Shown one piece after another: positions 50,990 to 59,514 of a DNA stretch of 64,000 nt. The notes below the pieces were generated by a model. That model was not told the DNA's origin, ran no database searches, and was given only the letters and a program-made list of their open reading frames with translations. A program made the translations under genes and the position numbers. Position 1 is the first letter of the stretch. Every line of letters begins with the position of its first letter. The stretch is from Lentibacillus siamensis. Its GTDB lineage: Bacteria > Bacillota > Bacilli > Bacillales > Amphibacillaceae. The stretch lies in assembly GCF_039522605.1 (NCBI RefSeq), contig NZ_BAAADS010000001.1:124001-188000 (forward strand). The letters run 5' to 3'.

Positions 50990-52652
50990 TCATTTCCACC
51001 GGATGCACTGCCTCATAAAGCAGCTGTTCAAGTTCGTCCGTGTAGGTTTTCGTTTGTTCGTCGCTCCATTTAAGTCTATCCGCCATGTAAGCAATCACAT
51101 TGTCTTTATGCGTCCGCACAAATTCAATATCAAAGAACAATGCCCCGGTCCGCCGGATAAAGAAATCAACTGGTTTATACGTTAATTCGTATTCGATGGC
51201 ATATGTCAATTCCGCAAATACGGTCGGATCAATCCCTGCCTTTTCCGCATTCACCTTTTCATCGCGGTACAGCTGAAATATTTTATCTGTATTGGCGCCA
51301 TATTTCTGAACTAAGAAATTGGCAGTTTCTTCATCAATCCCGAGATCGGCAGCCTCAGAAAGTTTGGCATCCGTAAATTTCCGGAAACCTTGTGATCCGC
51401 CAACTTCACCACCGGATATCGGCAAATGCTCTGTCACCGATTCGGAATAGAGAATGTCTTCCTCTTTTTTCAACTGGCCGACAACTGTGTCCACTGCATC
51501 TGCAGCCATTTTGCGATACCCGGTCAGTTTGCCGCCAGCCATTGAAATCAAGCCAGATTCTGAAATAAAGATCTCATCTTTCCGTGAAATTTCATCCGGA
51601 TCATCTTTTCCTTCTTCAGCAATCAGCGGCCGCAATCCTGCATAGCTCGAATCCACATCATTCTTCGTTATTTCCTGGGATGGAAAAATATAATTTATTG
51701 CATTAATCAAATAGTCACGATCAGCATCGGTCATGACCGGATAGGCAATATCCCCGTCATAGCTTGTATCCGTTGTTCCTACGTACGTCTTCTTATTACG
51801 TGGAATGGCGAAAACCATTCTGCCGTCAGGGGCATCAAAATAAATTGCTTGCTTCAGTGGAAAACGTTCCTTGGAAAATACAAGATGGACCCCTTTCGTC
51901 AGATACAATGATTTACCAACCTTGGAACCATCGATTTCGCGCAAATCATCTACCCAAGGGCCGCCTGCATTAACAATTTTTTTAGCGTAAATGGTGTGTT
52001 GTTCCCCAGTAAGCTGATCTTCCACAACCACTCCGGAAACTTTTCCTGACTTATAGATTAAGTCAACAGCCTTAGCATAATTAATGGCATGTACCCCGTT
52101 TTCAACGGCTTTTTTGATCACCTCAATTGTCAGTCTCGCATCGTCCGTTTTATACTCAACATAATAGCCAGAGCCCTTTAAGCCTTCTGATTTAACAAGT
52201 GGTTCTTTGTTTAGTGTTTCATCGACACTGAGCATTTTTCGGCGTTCATCTTTTTTTACGCCTGCCAGAAAATCATAGACACGCAGTCCGACATTTGTCG
52301 TAAACGGACCAAAGTTTCCGTCTTTATAAAATGGAAGCATCATCCATTCCGGTGTCGTCACATGTGGGCCGTTCTCATAAACAATCGCACGTTCTTTGCC
52401 AACCTCAGCAACCATTTTCACTTCAAATTGTTTCAAATAGCGAAGGCCGCCATGCACAAGCTTTGTTGAACGGCTTGATGTTCCTGCCGCAAAGTCCTGC
52501 ATTTCAATGACACCGGTATTCAACCCTCTGGTAACAGCATCGAGCGCAATCCCTGAACCAGTAATGCCCCCACCGATCACCAGAACATCCAACTGTTTAT
52601 CGGTTAAGTTTTGATAAATTTTATCCCTGTGATAACTTGAAAAAATAGACAT
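50979..52652 (-). CDS. glpD: glycerol-3-phosphate dehydrogenase, aerobic
   Basis: A 557-residue FAD enzyme of the membrane face that oxidises glycerol 3-phosphate to dihydroxyacetone phosphate and feeds the quinone pool. FAD site DVLVIGGGITGSGIALDA, then SSRSTKLVHGGLRYLKQFE, YVGTTDTSYDGD and the second family motif SMAGGKLTGYRKMA. It is complete. A leader terminator upstream (52762-52815) indicates GlpP antitermination. Its product enters glycolysis at TpiA. Confidence 0.97.
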   Translation of the reverse strand: MSIFSSYHRDKIYQNLTDKQLDVLVIGGGITGSGIALDAVTRGLNTGVIEMQDFAAGTSSRSTKLVHGGLRYLKQFEVKMVAEVGKERAIVYENGPHVTTPEWMMLPFYKDGNFGPFTTNVGLRVYDFLAGVKKDERRKMLSVDETLNKEPLVKSEGLKGSGYYVEYKTDDARLTIEVIKKAVENGVHAINYAKAVDLIYKSGKVSGVVVEDQLTGEQHTIYAKKIVNAGGPWVDDLREIDGSKVGKSLYLTKGVHLVFSKERFPLKQAIYFDAPDGRMVFAIPRNKKTYVGTTDTSYDGDIAYPVMTDADRDYLINAINYIFPSQEITKNDVDSSYAGLRPLIAEEGKDDPDEISRKDEIFISESGLISMAGGKLTGYRKMAADAVDTVVGQLKKEEDILYSESVTEHLPISGGEVGGSQGFRKFTDAKLSEAADLGIDEETANFLVQKYGANTDKIFQLYRDEKVNAEKAGIDPTVFAELTYAIEYELTYKPVDFFIRRTGALFFDIEFVRTHKDNVIAYMADRLKWSDEQTKTYTDELEQLLYEAVHPVEMNKG

Positions 52653-52761
52653 AATCCGTTCAAACCTCCCTTAATATCCATACCCATTTTTTGCTTGAAT
52701 CATGTGTCATATCACATTTTGATTTTTAATAGACTTTGTTGTAATACCGTGCCCGGAAAAG

Positions 52762-52880
52762 AAAAAACCACAAATTAGACTGATGGCATAGCTTGCCATC
52801 AGCAATTTGTGGTTTCTCCATTTCTCCGACACATTTATTAACTTGATTTCAATTCTACCACAGCCGCTTCCAAACGTAAA
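52762..52880 (-). promoter_or_regulatory. glpD promoter and GlpP-type leader terminator
   Basis: Promoter: TTTACG (52875-52880), 17 nt, TAGAAT (52852-52857). The leader then has GGAGAAACCACAAATT pairing with AATTTGTGGTTT (52804-52815 and 52765-52776) plus an inner GATGGCA/TGCCATC stem, and T6. The GGAGA-ACCACA left arm resembles the one before glpF, as expected for a shared GlpP target. It may also end dhaM transcripts. Confidence 0.8.
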
Positions 52881-52881
52881 G

Positions 52882-53268
52882 TTATTTGACTTCCTCACCA
52901 TACTTTTTCACAACAGCGCTATATACATCTGCAAATTCTTTTCCCATTCCTGACTCAACCGCACCAAGGTAAGCACCTTCCATGATTGGTGCTTCCATCA
53001 GTCGTACATTTTCAACTCCGGTCAACTCAATAGCAAGTTCGGCATTCATTTTAGCGCTGCCGATATCATAAAATAACAAAACTCCATTGCCGTGATCTGC
53101 TCGCTCGATTGCTGCCTGAATTTTTCCGGGGTTTGTTCCGATTTCATTATCTTCGGTTCCACCGGCAAGTTCAATAGGTACATCGTGAATTACCTGCCGG
53201 ATCATATCATAAATCCCTTCTGCAATCTTCGGACTATGTGATATAAGCACCAATCCTGTATAGGCCAT
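52882..53268 (-). CDS. dhaM: PTS-dependent dihydroxyacetone kinase, phosphotransferase subunit DhaM
   Basis: A 128-residue EIIA-mannose-like protein. The phosphorylated His lies in LVLISHSPKIAEGI near residue 10, and DIGSAKMNAELAIEL and EAPIMEGAYLGAVESG are family marks. It takes phosphate from HPr and passes it to ADP bound in DhaL. It is the short single-domain form of Gram-positives, so PtsI and HPr must supply it. It overlaps dhaL by one base. Confidence 0.95.
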   Translation of the reverse strand: MAYTGLVLISHSPKIAEGIYDMIRQVIHDVPIELAGGTEDNEIGTNPGKIQAAIERADHGNGVLLFYDIGSAKMNAELAIELTGVENVRLMEAPIMEGAYLGAVESGMGKEFADVYSAVVKKYGEEVK

Positions 53269-53891
53269 TAGTTTTTGCCTCCTTTAACCGCTTCAGCCAA
53301 ACCGGAGAAAATATAAAATGATGTAACAGCACCAGGATCGAGATGCCCGATTGATTTTTCCTTAAAATAAGCAGCTCTCCCTTTTGTCGCCATCATATCT
53401 TTCGTTTTTTCCATAGCATCTTTTGCAGTTTCGGTTATCACTTCAGCTGAAAATTGATCCACAGCAGAAAAATAATCTGCCATCGGTGACCAGACATCCA
53501 GCAGTGTTTTTTCTTCTTCGGTCGCTTTTCCCCGTTGTTTAATGCCATTTATCGCCTCGTTAAGTGCCGCTGCAAAATCAGCTGTATCAAGCGACTCCTG
53601 TCCTTTAACAGCTGTTGACATCTTCAGAAAAGCAGTTCCCAAAAGCGGACCGGATGCACCGCCAACTTTTGAAATCAGCGTCATTGCAGTGTCCTTCAAC
53701 ACATCTGAAATTGCTTCATATTCCTGATCTGTAACTTTATTGAGTACTTCCTGAAAGCCCCTGGCCATGTTAATCCCATGGTCACCATCACCAATTGCCT
53801 GGTCAAGCTCCGTTAAATATGCCTTATTTTCCTGAATATTTGTATTAGATATTTCCAACCATGCAATGATTTCTTTTACGGTTAATTCCAT
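53268..53891 (-). CDS. dhaL: dihydroxyacetone kinase ADP-binding subunit DhaL
   Basis: A 207-residue all-helical subunit that keeps ADP as a bound cofactor through two Mg ions. The metal loop is AIGDGDHGINMARGF, followed by the nucleotide contact GGASGPLLGTAF and, at the end, GHLDPGAVTSFYIF. It works with DhaK and DhaM to phosphorylate dihydroxyacetone. It follows dhaK after 18 bp. Confidence 0.95.
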   Translation of the reverse strand: MELTVKEIIAWLEISNTNIQENKAYLTELDQAIGDGDHGINMARGFQEVLNKVTDQEYEAISDVLKDTAMTLISKVGGASGPLLGTAFLKMSTAVKGQESLDTADFAAALNEAINGIKQRGKATEEEKTLLDVWSPMADYFSAVDQFSAEVITETAKDAMEKTKDMMATKGRAAYFKEKSIGHLDPGAVTSFYIFSGLAEAVKGGKN

Positions 53892-53909
53892 TTTGCATTG
53901 ATCCTTTCA

Positions 53910-54899
53910 TCAGCGAAAAGCGGGTGCAGCAGTATCTGCATCCAACAACGCTTTAAGTTCATCATCAAGTTTCATTAAGGTAACCGAACATCCCGCCATT
54001 TCCAGAGACGTCATAAACTCTCCAATGTATGTCCGATACACATGAATATCTTTATCCTTTAGTATTTGCTGAACTTTTTTATTTACAATAAACAATTCCA
54101 TTTCAGGCGTAGCGCCCAGGCCATTTATCATTACAGCAACTTCTGATCCCGAATAATCCAAATCACGCAGTACCTTTTCCGCCAATCGCTCAGCAATTTC
54201 ATTGGAGGATTTCAGGGATTCCCGCTCAATTCCAGGCTCACCGTGAATTCCGATACCAATTTCCATTTCGTTTTCACCCAGCTCAAAACTCGGTTTTCCT
54301 GCTTCAGGAACAATACAGGATGTCAGCGCCATGCCAATTGAACGCACGTTTGCGACCGCTTTATCAGCCACAGCCTTGATTTCTTTTAGAGTGGCACCTT
54401 TTTCAGCCATAGAACCGACAATTTTGTGTATGAGAACGGTTCCGACAATTCCTCTTCGACCGGTCGTAAACGAACTGTCCTCAACTGCGACATCATCATT
54501 TACCACTACTTGTTCCACATCAATTCCCTCAGCTTCGGCAAGTTCAGCGGCCATTTCAAAATTGATGACATCACCAGTATAGTTTTTAATGACAAGAAAT
54601 ACTCCGTTTCCACCATCAACTGCTTTGATTGCTTCCAATACCTGATCCGGGGTTGGTGAGGTGAAAACTTCTCCAGATACAGCGGCATCAAGCATTCCTT
54701 TTCCAACATAGCCGGCATGAGCAGGTTCATGCCCGCTTCCACCACCACTCACAATACCAACTTTGCCTTTAACAGGGACATCATTTCTGACAATAACGGA
54801 TGTTTCCGGCAGCTGCTTTACCGCATCCGGATATGCAGCAGCAATACCCTCTACCATCTCCTGCACAACTTCATTGGCATTATTAATAATTTTTTTCAT
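53910..54899 (-). CDS. dhaK: dihydroxyacetone kinase substrate-binding subunit DhaK
   Basis: A 329-residue subunit that binds dihydroxyacetone covalently as a hemiaminal through a His, in IGIGIHGEPGIER (near residue 218). SGGGSGHEPAHAGYVGKGML holds further active-site residues. First gene of dhaKLM. The gap upstream to glpK contains the glpK terminator; no strong promoter or CRE could be assigned there. Confidence 0.95.
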   Translation of the reverse strand: MKKIINNANEVVQEMVEGIAAAYPDAVKQLPETSVIVRNDVPVKGKVGIVSGGGSGHEPAHAGYVGKGMLDAAVSGEVFTSPTPDQVLEAIKAVDGGNGVFLVIKNYTGDVINFEMAAELAEAEGIDVEQVVVNDDVAVEDSSFTTGRRGIVGTVLIHKIVGSMAEKGATLKEIKAVADKAVANVRSIGMALTSCIVPEAGKPSFELGENEMEIGIGIHGEPGIERESLKSSNEIAERLAEKVLRDLDYSGSEVAVMINGLGATPEMELFIVNKKVQQILKDKDIHVYRTYIGEFMTSLEMAGCSVTLMKLDDELKALLDADTAAPAFR

Positions 54900-55058
54900 T
54901 GACCATCCCTCACTTTCGGATAATGTATAATATTTTTGTTTTACATAATTGAACTAAACTGCTACATAAGTGGACGTATTTATAGAAAACATTCCAGTAG
55001 TTATGTCGCCAGTTTATGGATATTTGTAAAAAACAACAACCATTAAAATGAACTTTTT

Positions 55059-55099
55059 AAAAAAGAGGGAAATCCTGATTCACCTCATTCATTCCCTCT
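55059..55099 (-). terminator. glpK terminator
   Basis: Minus strand AGAGGGAAT ... ATTTCCCTCT with an 18-20-nt loop is followed by T6, 12 bp after the glpK stop. Confidence 0.85.
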
Positions 55100-55110
55100 G
55101 CCAAGAAATA

Positions 55111-56604
55111 CTATTTAAACTGCCGGGTAGCTTCGACTGCCTTTTGCCACCCTGTGTATAATTCATTACGTTTTTCCTCTTCCATTTCATGTTTAAACAT
55201 ATGGTCGGTTTTCCATTGTTGAGCAATCTCGTTCTTATCTTTCCAATAGCCAACAGCCAGCCCTGCCAGATAAGCTGCCCCCAGTGCGGTTGTCTCCTGT
55301 ACAACCGGACGCTCAACCGGAACTCCGAGAACATCGCTCTGGAATTGCATTAATAAGTCATTTTTAACAGCTCCACCATCCACACGCAACGTTTTCAGGT
55401 TTATTTCGGAATCGGTAATCATAGCATCGAGCACGTCTTTTGTCTGATAAGCAAGTGACTCAAGGGTAGCACGAATAAAATGTGCCCTTGTCGTTCCCCG
55501 GGTCAGCCCAAATACCGCACCACGCGCGTCACTGTCCCAATATGGTGTACCAAGACCGACAAATGCCGGAACCATATATACACCGTCCGTTGAATCAACT
55601 TCGGAAGCATACTCTTCACTTTGTGGTGCCGAATCAATCAGTTTCAAACCATCACGGAGCCACTGAATCGCTGAACCTGCAACGAAAATACTTCCTTCCA
55701 GCGCGTATTCAACCTTGCCATCAACACCCCATGCCAGCGTTGTCAACAAACCATTATCCGACTTGACACCTTCTTCACCAGTGTTCATCAGCATGAAACA
55801 GCCGGTTCCATATGTGTTCTTAGCCATTCCTGTGTCAAAGCATGCCTGGCCAAACAGTGCCGCCTGCTGGTCACCGGCAATACCGGCAATCGGTACTTCA
55901 TGACCGAAGAAATGATAATCAACCGTGTTGGCATACACTTCCGATGATTGACGGACTTCGGGAAGCATGCTTTTCGGCACACCCAAAATGTCCAACAGTT
56001 CATCATCCCATTTTAAATCGTATATGTTAAACATCAGCGTTCTGGATGCGTTTGAATAATCAGTTATATGCGCTTTGCCGCCGGATAGTTTATGGACAAT
56101 CCACGTATCCATTGTACCGAACAGTAAATCGCCATTATCCGCTTTTTCTCTTGCACCTTCCACATTATCCAAAATCCACTTTACCTTTGTTCCGGAAAAA
56201 TACGGGTCAAGCAGTAATCCGGTTTTTTCCCGGAACAGATTGTTATAATCCTTAGCACGCAACTCTTTACAAATGTCCTCAGTCTGTCGTGACTGCCAGA
56301 CAATTGCTTTATAAATTGGTTTTCCGGTATGTTTATCCCAAATCACCGTTGTTTCCCGCTGGTTGGTAATACCGATTCCGGCAATTTGACTTGGGTCAAT
56401 ATCGGATTTTCGCAGCACCTCGGCAATACAGGACAGTACAGATGTCCATATTTCATTCGCATCATGCTCCACCCAGCCGGGCTTTTCAAAAAACTGTTCA
56501 AATTCGGTTTGTGCTGTTTCTACAATTGATCCGTCCTGATCGAATAAAATTGCCCGCGAACTCGTCGTTCCCTGATCCAGTGATAAAATGTACTGTTTAG
56601 CCAT
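55111..56604 (-). CDS. glpK: glycerol kinase
   Basis: A 497-residue kinase that traps glycerol as glycerol 3-phosphate. ATP site LSLDQGTTSSRAILFD, WVEHDANEIW, GITNQRETTVIWD, the GIAGDQQAALFGQ adenosine motif and GGAVKNDLLMQFQSD. His231 in VDYHFFGHE corresponds to the residue phosphorylated by HPr in Firmicutes, which activates the enzyme. The start at 56604 has GGGAGG upstream. It follows glpF by 17 bp. Confidence 0.97.
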   Translation of the reverse strand: MAKQYILSLDQGTTSSRAILFDQDGSIVETAQTEFEQFFEKPGWVEHDANEIWTSVLSCIAEVLRKSDIDPSQIAGIGITNQRETTVIWDKHTGKPIYKAIVWQSRQTEDICKELRAKDYNNLFREKTGLLLDPYFSGTKVKWILDNVEGAREKADNGDLLFGTMDTWIVHKLSGGKAHITDYSNASRTLMFNIYDLKWDDELLDILGVPKSMLPEVRQSSEVYANTVDYHFFGHEVPIAGIAGDQQAALFGQACFDTGMAKNTYGTGCFMLMNTGEEGVKSDNGLLTTLAWGVDGKVEYALEGSIFVAGSAIQWLRDGLKLIDSAPQSEEYASEVDSTDGVYMVPAFVGLGTPYWDSDARGAVFGLTRGTTRAHFIRATLESLAYQTKDVLDAMITDSEINLKTLRVDGGAVKNDLLMQFQSDVLGVPVERPVVQETTALGAAYLAGLAVGYWKDKNEIAQQWKTDHMFKHEMEEEKRNELYTGWQKAVEATRQFK

Positions 56605-56621
56605 AATCAAATTCCTCCCAA

Positions 56622-57452
56622 TTAATTAATTTGTTCTTCAACTTTATCGGCTACGGTTCGGCCTTTTTTTAACTCCGAACTTGCTGCACTAATCATGATG
56701 ACAAGCATTACAACACTTAACACCCAAAAGGTTACTGAATAATTTCCTACAAATATTGCCTTATAAAACACACCACCATAAGCACCGCCAAGAAGCGGGC
56801 CAACGACCGGTATCCAGCTGTATTCCCAGTCCGATCCACCTTTTCCAGGAATCGGCAGTACAGCATGGGCGATTCTTGGTCCAAGGTCACGGGAAGGATT
56901 AATCGCATACCCGGTAGTACCACCGAGTGACATTCCAATTGCAACAATCAACAGCCCGACAATTAACGGGTTTAATCCCTCTGTGAATTCGTTTGCACCA
57001 ATAAACAAGAGTCCTGACACCAGGATAAATGTCCCGATAATCTCACTTACCAGGTTTGAAAATGGACTGCGAATCGCAGGGGTTGTACAAAAAACATCCC
57101 TCTTGGCTATTTTGTCCTCTGTTTTTTTCCAATGTGGCAAGTAATTCAAAAATACAATACAAGCACCAATGAATGCCCCGCACATCTGTGCAGAGATATA
57201 CATCGGAACTTTTGCCCATGGGAAGTCTCCAGCTACTGCAAAGCCAAGTGTAACAGCCGGGTTAATATGGGCACCGGTAAATTTACCTACCGCATATACC
57301 CCCATTGTAACAGCAAGACCCCAGCCAATGGTAATGACAACCCATCCGGACCCCTCTGCCTTTGATCGACTTAGAGCGACTCCTCCAACAACACCTCCAC
57401 CTAAAATAACAAGAATCATCGTTCCAACTAATTCTGCTAAAAACTCCGGCAA
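56622..57452 (-). CDS. glpF: glycerol uptake facilitator (aquaglyceroporin)
   Basis: A 276-residue MIP channel with six helices and two half-helices. The first pore motif is HINPAVT; the second is NPSRD, a variant of NPARD that keeps the pore Arg/Asp. AGDFPWAKVPMYISAQMCGA matches GlpF. The start is placed at TTG 57452 (MPEFLAELVGTM), 9 nt after GGGAG; an ATG at 57461 abuts the ribosome site with no space. It leads glpFK and has a CRE-covered promoter and GlpP leader. Confidence 0.93.
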   Translation of the reverse strand: MPEFLAELVGTMILVILGGGVVGGVALSRSKAEGSGWVVITIGWGLAVTMGVYAVGKFTGAHINPAVTLGFAVAGDFPWAKVPMYISAQMCGAFIGACIVFLNYLPHWKKTEDKIAKRDVFCTTPAIRSPFSNLVSEIIGTFILVSGLLFIGANEFTEGLNPLIVGLLIVAIGMSLGGTTGYAINPSRDLGPRIAHAVLPIPGKGGSDWEYSWIPVVGPLLGGAYGGVFYKAIFVGNYSVTFWVLSVVMLVIMISAASSELKKGRTVADKVEEQIN

Positions 57453-57616
57453 GCAGATCATCTCCCTTATAAATATATTGCGATTAAAAAGAACGAACAC
57501 CAGCGGCCTGGCCGATAATTCCATATCTTTCAATCTGATAATTTCCCAAGCAAGAACAACATTAGAGCCTTCGTTGCACTTATGCAGGAAGAAGTTTTTT
57601 ACTTCTTAGCTGCAAA

Positions 57617-57739
57617 CAAAAACCCACACCTAAATAGACAGACCTCGTTCTGGAGGATCTATTCAAGTGTGGGTCTCCGTATCTCCACCACGTTCTTAAC
57701 TTGTAAAACAATTTTACCGCAAAGTGTAACCGCTGTCAA
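57617..57739 (-). promoter_or_regulatory. glpF promoter and GlpP-responsive leader terminator
   Basis: Promoter TTGACA (57734-57739), 17 nt, TAAAAT (57711-57716). The leader has GGAGACCCACACTT; ACCCACAC and AATAGA pair with TCTATT and GTGTGGGT across 57658-57675 and 57620-57637, followed by T5. GlpP with glycerol 3-phosphate should prevent this stop. The GGAGA-CCACA start is shared with the glpD leader. Confidence 0.85.
57725..57738 (+). promoter_or_regulatory. catabolite-responsive element (CRE) on the glpF promoter
   Basis: TGTAACCGCTGTCA fits the consensus TGWAANCGNTNWCA at every position and overlaps the -35 box. CcpA with P-Ser-HPr or P-Ser-Crh bound here would repress glpFK when better sugars are present. 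Confidence 0.85.
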
Positions 57740-57800
57740 CTTTATTTTTTTGCATGTCCACCATAAGCGGACTGCCGGCATTCAATCGGCAATCCGCTTA

Positions 57801-58343
57801 CTAGTTCCATAATTTGTTATTCGAAGTCGTCACGGCAACGGCCCCGCGATGTAGCGCGTTGTCGATCTCATCAGATGTACGGATTAATCCGCCGGCAATT
57901 ACCGGTTTATCCGTCTGGCCTGTCAGTTCCTTTATGACGTCCGGAATAATGCCGGGTAAAACTTCAATGCAATCCGGCTTAAACCGATTAATCATTTTAA
58001 TATTCTGTTCAAGCGCATGACTATCCAGCAGAAAAACCCGCTGGATTGCTAAAAGTTTATGCTTTTTGGCCAGCTTGATAATATTACCTCTCGTTGAAAG
58101 TACACCATACGGCTTAATTTCACGGACAAGAAATTCCATCCCATATTCGTCAGCCTTCAACCCTTGAATCAGATCAACATGAATTAATGCCTTCTTACCT
58201 GCGCGCTTGGTGTAATCCACCAGGCTTTTCAGGCGGGAAAGACGTGTTTCCAGGAAAACAACATATTCATAATCGGATTCCAAAGCTTTTTCGAAATCCT
58301 TCATTCTCCGTATCGCCGGAATAATTCCCGCTGGTATATCCAT
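57801..58343 (-). CDS. glpP: glycerol-3-phosphate responsive antiterminator GlpP
   Basis: A 180-residue TIM-barrel-like RNA-binding regulator: PAIRRMKDFEKALESDYEYV, ALIHVDLIQGLKADEYGMEF and the phosphate loop VIAGGLIRTSDEI. Glycerol 3-phosphate lets it bind leader RNA and prevent termination. Two likely targets are in this window, before glpF and before glpD. A hairpin (57763-57797, AAGCGGA/TCCGCTT arms) follows the stop without a T-run. Confidence 0.96.
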   Translation of the reverse strand: MDIPAGIIPAIRRMKDFEKALESDYEYVVFLETRLSRLKSLVDYTKRAGKKALIHVDLIQGLKADEYGMEFLVREIKPYGVLSTRGNIIKLAKKHKLLAIQRVFLLDSHALEQNIKMINRFKPDCIEVLPGIIPDVIKELTGQTDKPVIAGGLIRTSDEIDNALHRGAVAVTTSNNKLWN

Positions 58344-58356
58344 TTATAAAACCACC

Positions 58357-58875
58357 TTACAGCGAATCTTCATCCATCCGCTTTTCCATTTCCTCTTTTG
58401 TATAAATAAGTTTCATCGGATTGCCGCCAACAAAAGCACCTGCTGGAACATCCTTATGTACTAATGTTCCCGCCGAAACAATTGCACCGTCACCGATTGT
58501 TACACCGGGAAGTACCGTCGAATTCGCCCCGATCATTACTTCATCTCCGATCATAACTTCACCAATCCGATACTCCTTTATCAAATATTCATGTGCCAAA
58601 ATGGTTGTATTGTAGCCGATAACACTATTGGCGCCAACGGAAATTTTTTCAGGAAACATAATATCCGGCATTACCATCAGAGCAAACGATGTCTCCTGAC
58701 CGACTTTCATACGCAGAAAAGTCCGGTACATCCAATTCTTTACTGCAAGAAATGGCGTATACCGGGCAACTTGGATAAAAATAAAGTTCCGTGTCACTTT
58801 CCAGAATGGCACCGTCTTATAAATTTGCCACAATGGATTGGCATTTTTAACATGGTAACGCTCGGTTTTACGCAT
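58357..58875 (-). CDS. acyltransferase of the LbH hexapeptide family (YvoF-like)
   Basis: A 172-residue left-handed beta-helix protein; isoleucine-rich hexapeptide turns run from ~85 to 150 (ISVGANSVIGYNTTIL, IGEVMIGDEVMIGANSTVLP, GVTIGDGAIVSAGTLV). Such enzymes transfer acetyl or acyl groups, often to sugars. The acceptor is unknown. Its place after ppaX is the same as B. subtilis yvoF, and it overlaps no gene but is 3 bp from ppaX. Confidence 0.88.
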   Translation of the reverse strand: MRKTERYHVKNANPLWQIYKTVPFWKVTRNFIFIQVARYTPFLAVKNWMYRTFLRMKVGQETSFALMVMPDIMFPEKISVGANSVIGYNTTILAHEYLIKEYRIGEVMIGDEVMIGANSTVLPGVTIGDGAIVSAGTLVHKDVPAGAFVGGNPMKLIYTKEEMEKRMDEDSL

Positions 58876-58878
58876 GTT

Positions 58879-59514
58879 TCACACTCCTGCAATTTTCAGT
58901 AGATCCATCATGTCATCAAGCATGTATGTCGGCTTGTAAGTCAGCAGCTTTTCCTTGCCTTTTAATGACCACGCCACACCAGCTGTCTGAACCCCGGCAT
59001 TTTTTCCCGCATCAATATCATGTTGGTTATCCCCGACCATCAGCGTTGAATCAGCCATTGCATTCATATCCTGCATTGCCATTTCAATCGGTTCTGGATG
59101 GGGTTTGGCATGGGTAACATCATCCAATGTAATAATTGTTTCAAAGTAATGGTCCAGACCGGTTACTTTTAGCCCCATATTAACAGTGTGGCGCATTTTC
59201 GTCGTTACAATACCGGTTTTTATATTATGCCTATGCAATGCTTCGAGTGTTGCTGCAACATTCGGAAAAGCTGTTACAAAATGATCATGGTGATGCAGAT
59301 TATGCTGCCGATACGTTGCAATCATTTCATCTGCGCGATTTGCATCAACCTGCAGAAAGGAATCCCGCAAAGGCGGGCCGATAAATTCAGCAGCATCGCT
59401 TCGTGAAAGCTCTTTTCCATATTGTTTGAATGTATACATAAATGATTCTATTATAAGCTCATTTGTATCAATCAGTGTTCCATCAAGATCAAAGAGTATT
59501 GTATGAATGTTCAT
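58879..59514 (-). CDS. ppaX: pyrophosphatase PpaX (HAD family)
   Basis: A 211-residue HAD hydrolase: FDLDGTLIDTNEL with the nucleophile Asp, GIVTTKMRHTV, KPHPEPIEMAM and VGDNQHDIDAGKNAG. In Bacillus PpaX removes the pyrophosphate that HprK releases on dephosphorylating P-Ser-HPr. The start at 59514 is chosen from AAGGA and family length; it overlaps yvoD by 26 bp. Confidence 0.93.
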   Translation of the reverse strand: MNIHTILFDLDGTLIDTNELIIESFMYTFKQYGKELSRSDAAEFIGPPLRDSFLQVDANRADEMIATYRQHNLHHHDHFVTAFPNVAATLEALHRHNIKTGIVTTKMRHTVNMGLKVTGLDHYFETIITLDDVTHAKPHPEPIEMAMQDMNAMADSTLMVGDNQHDIDAGKNAGVQTAGVAWSLKGKEKLLTYKPTYMLDDMMDLLKIAGV

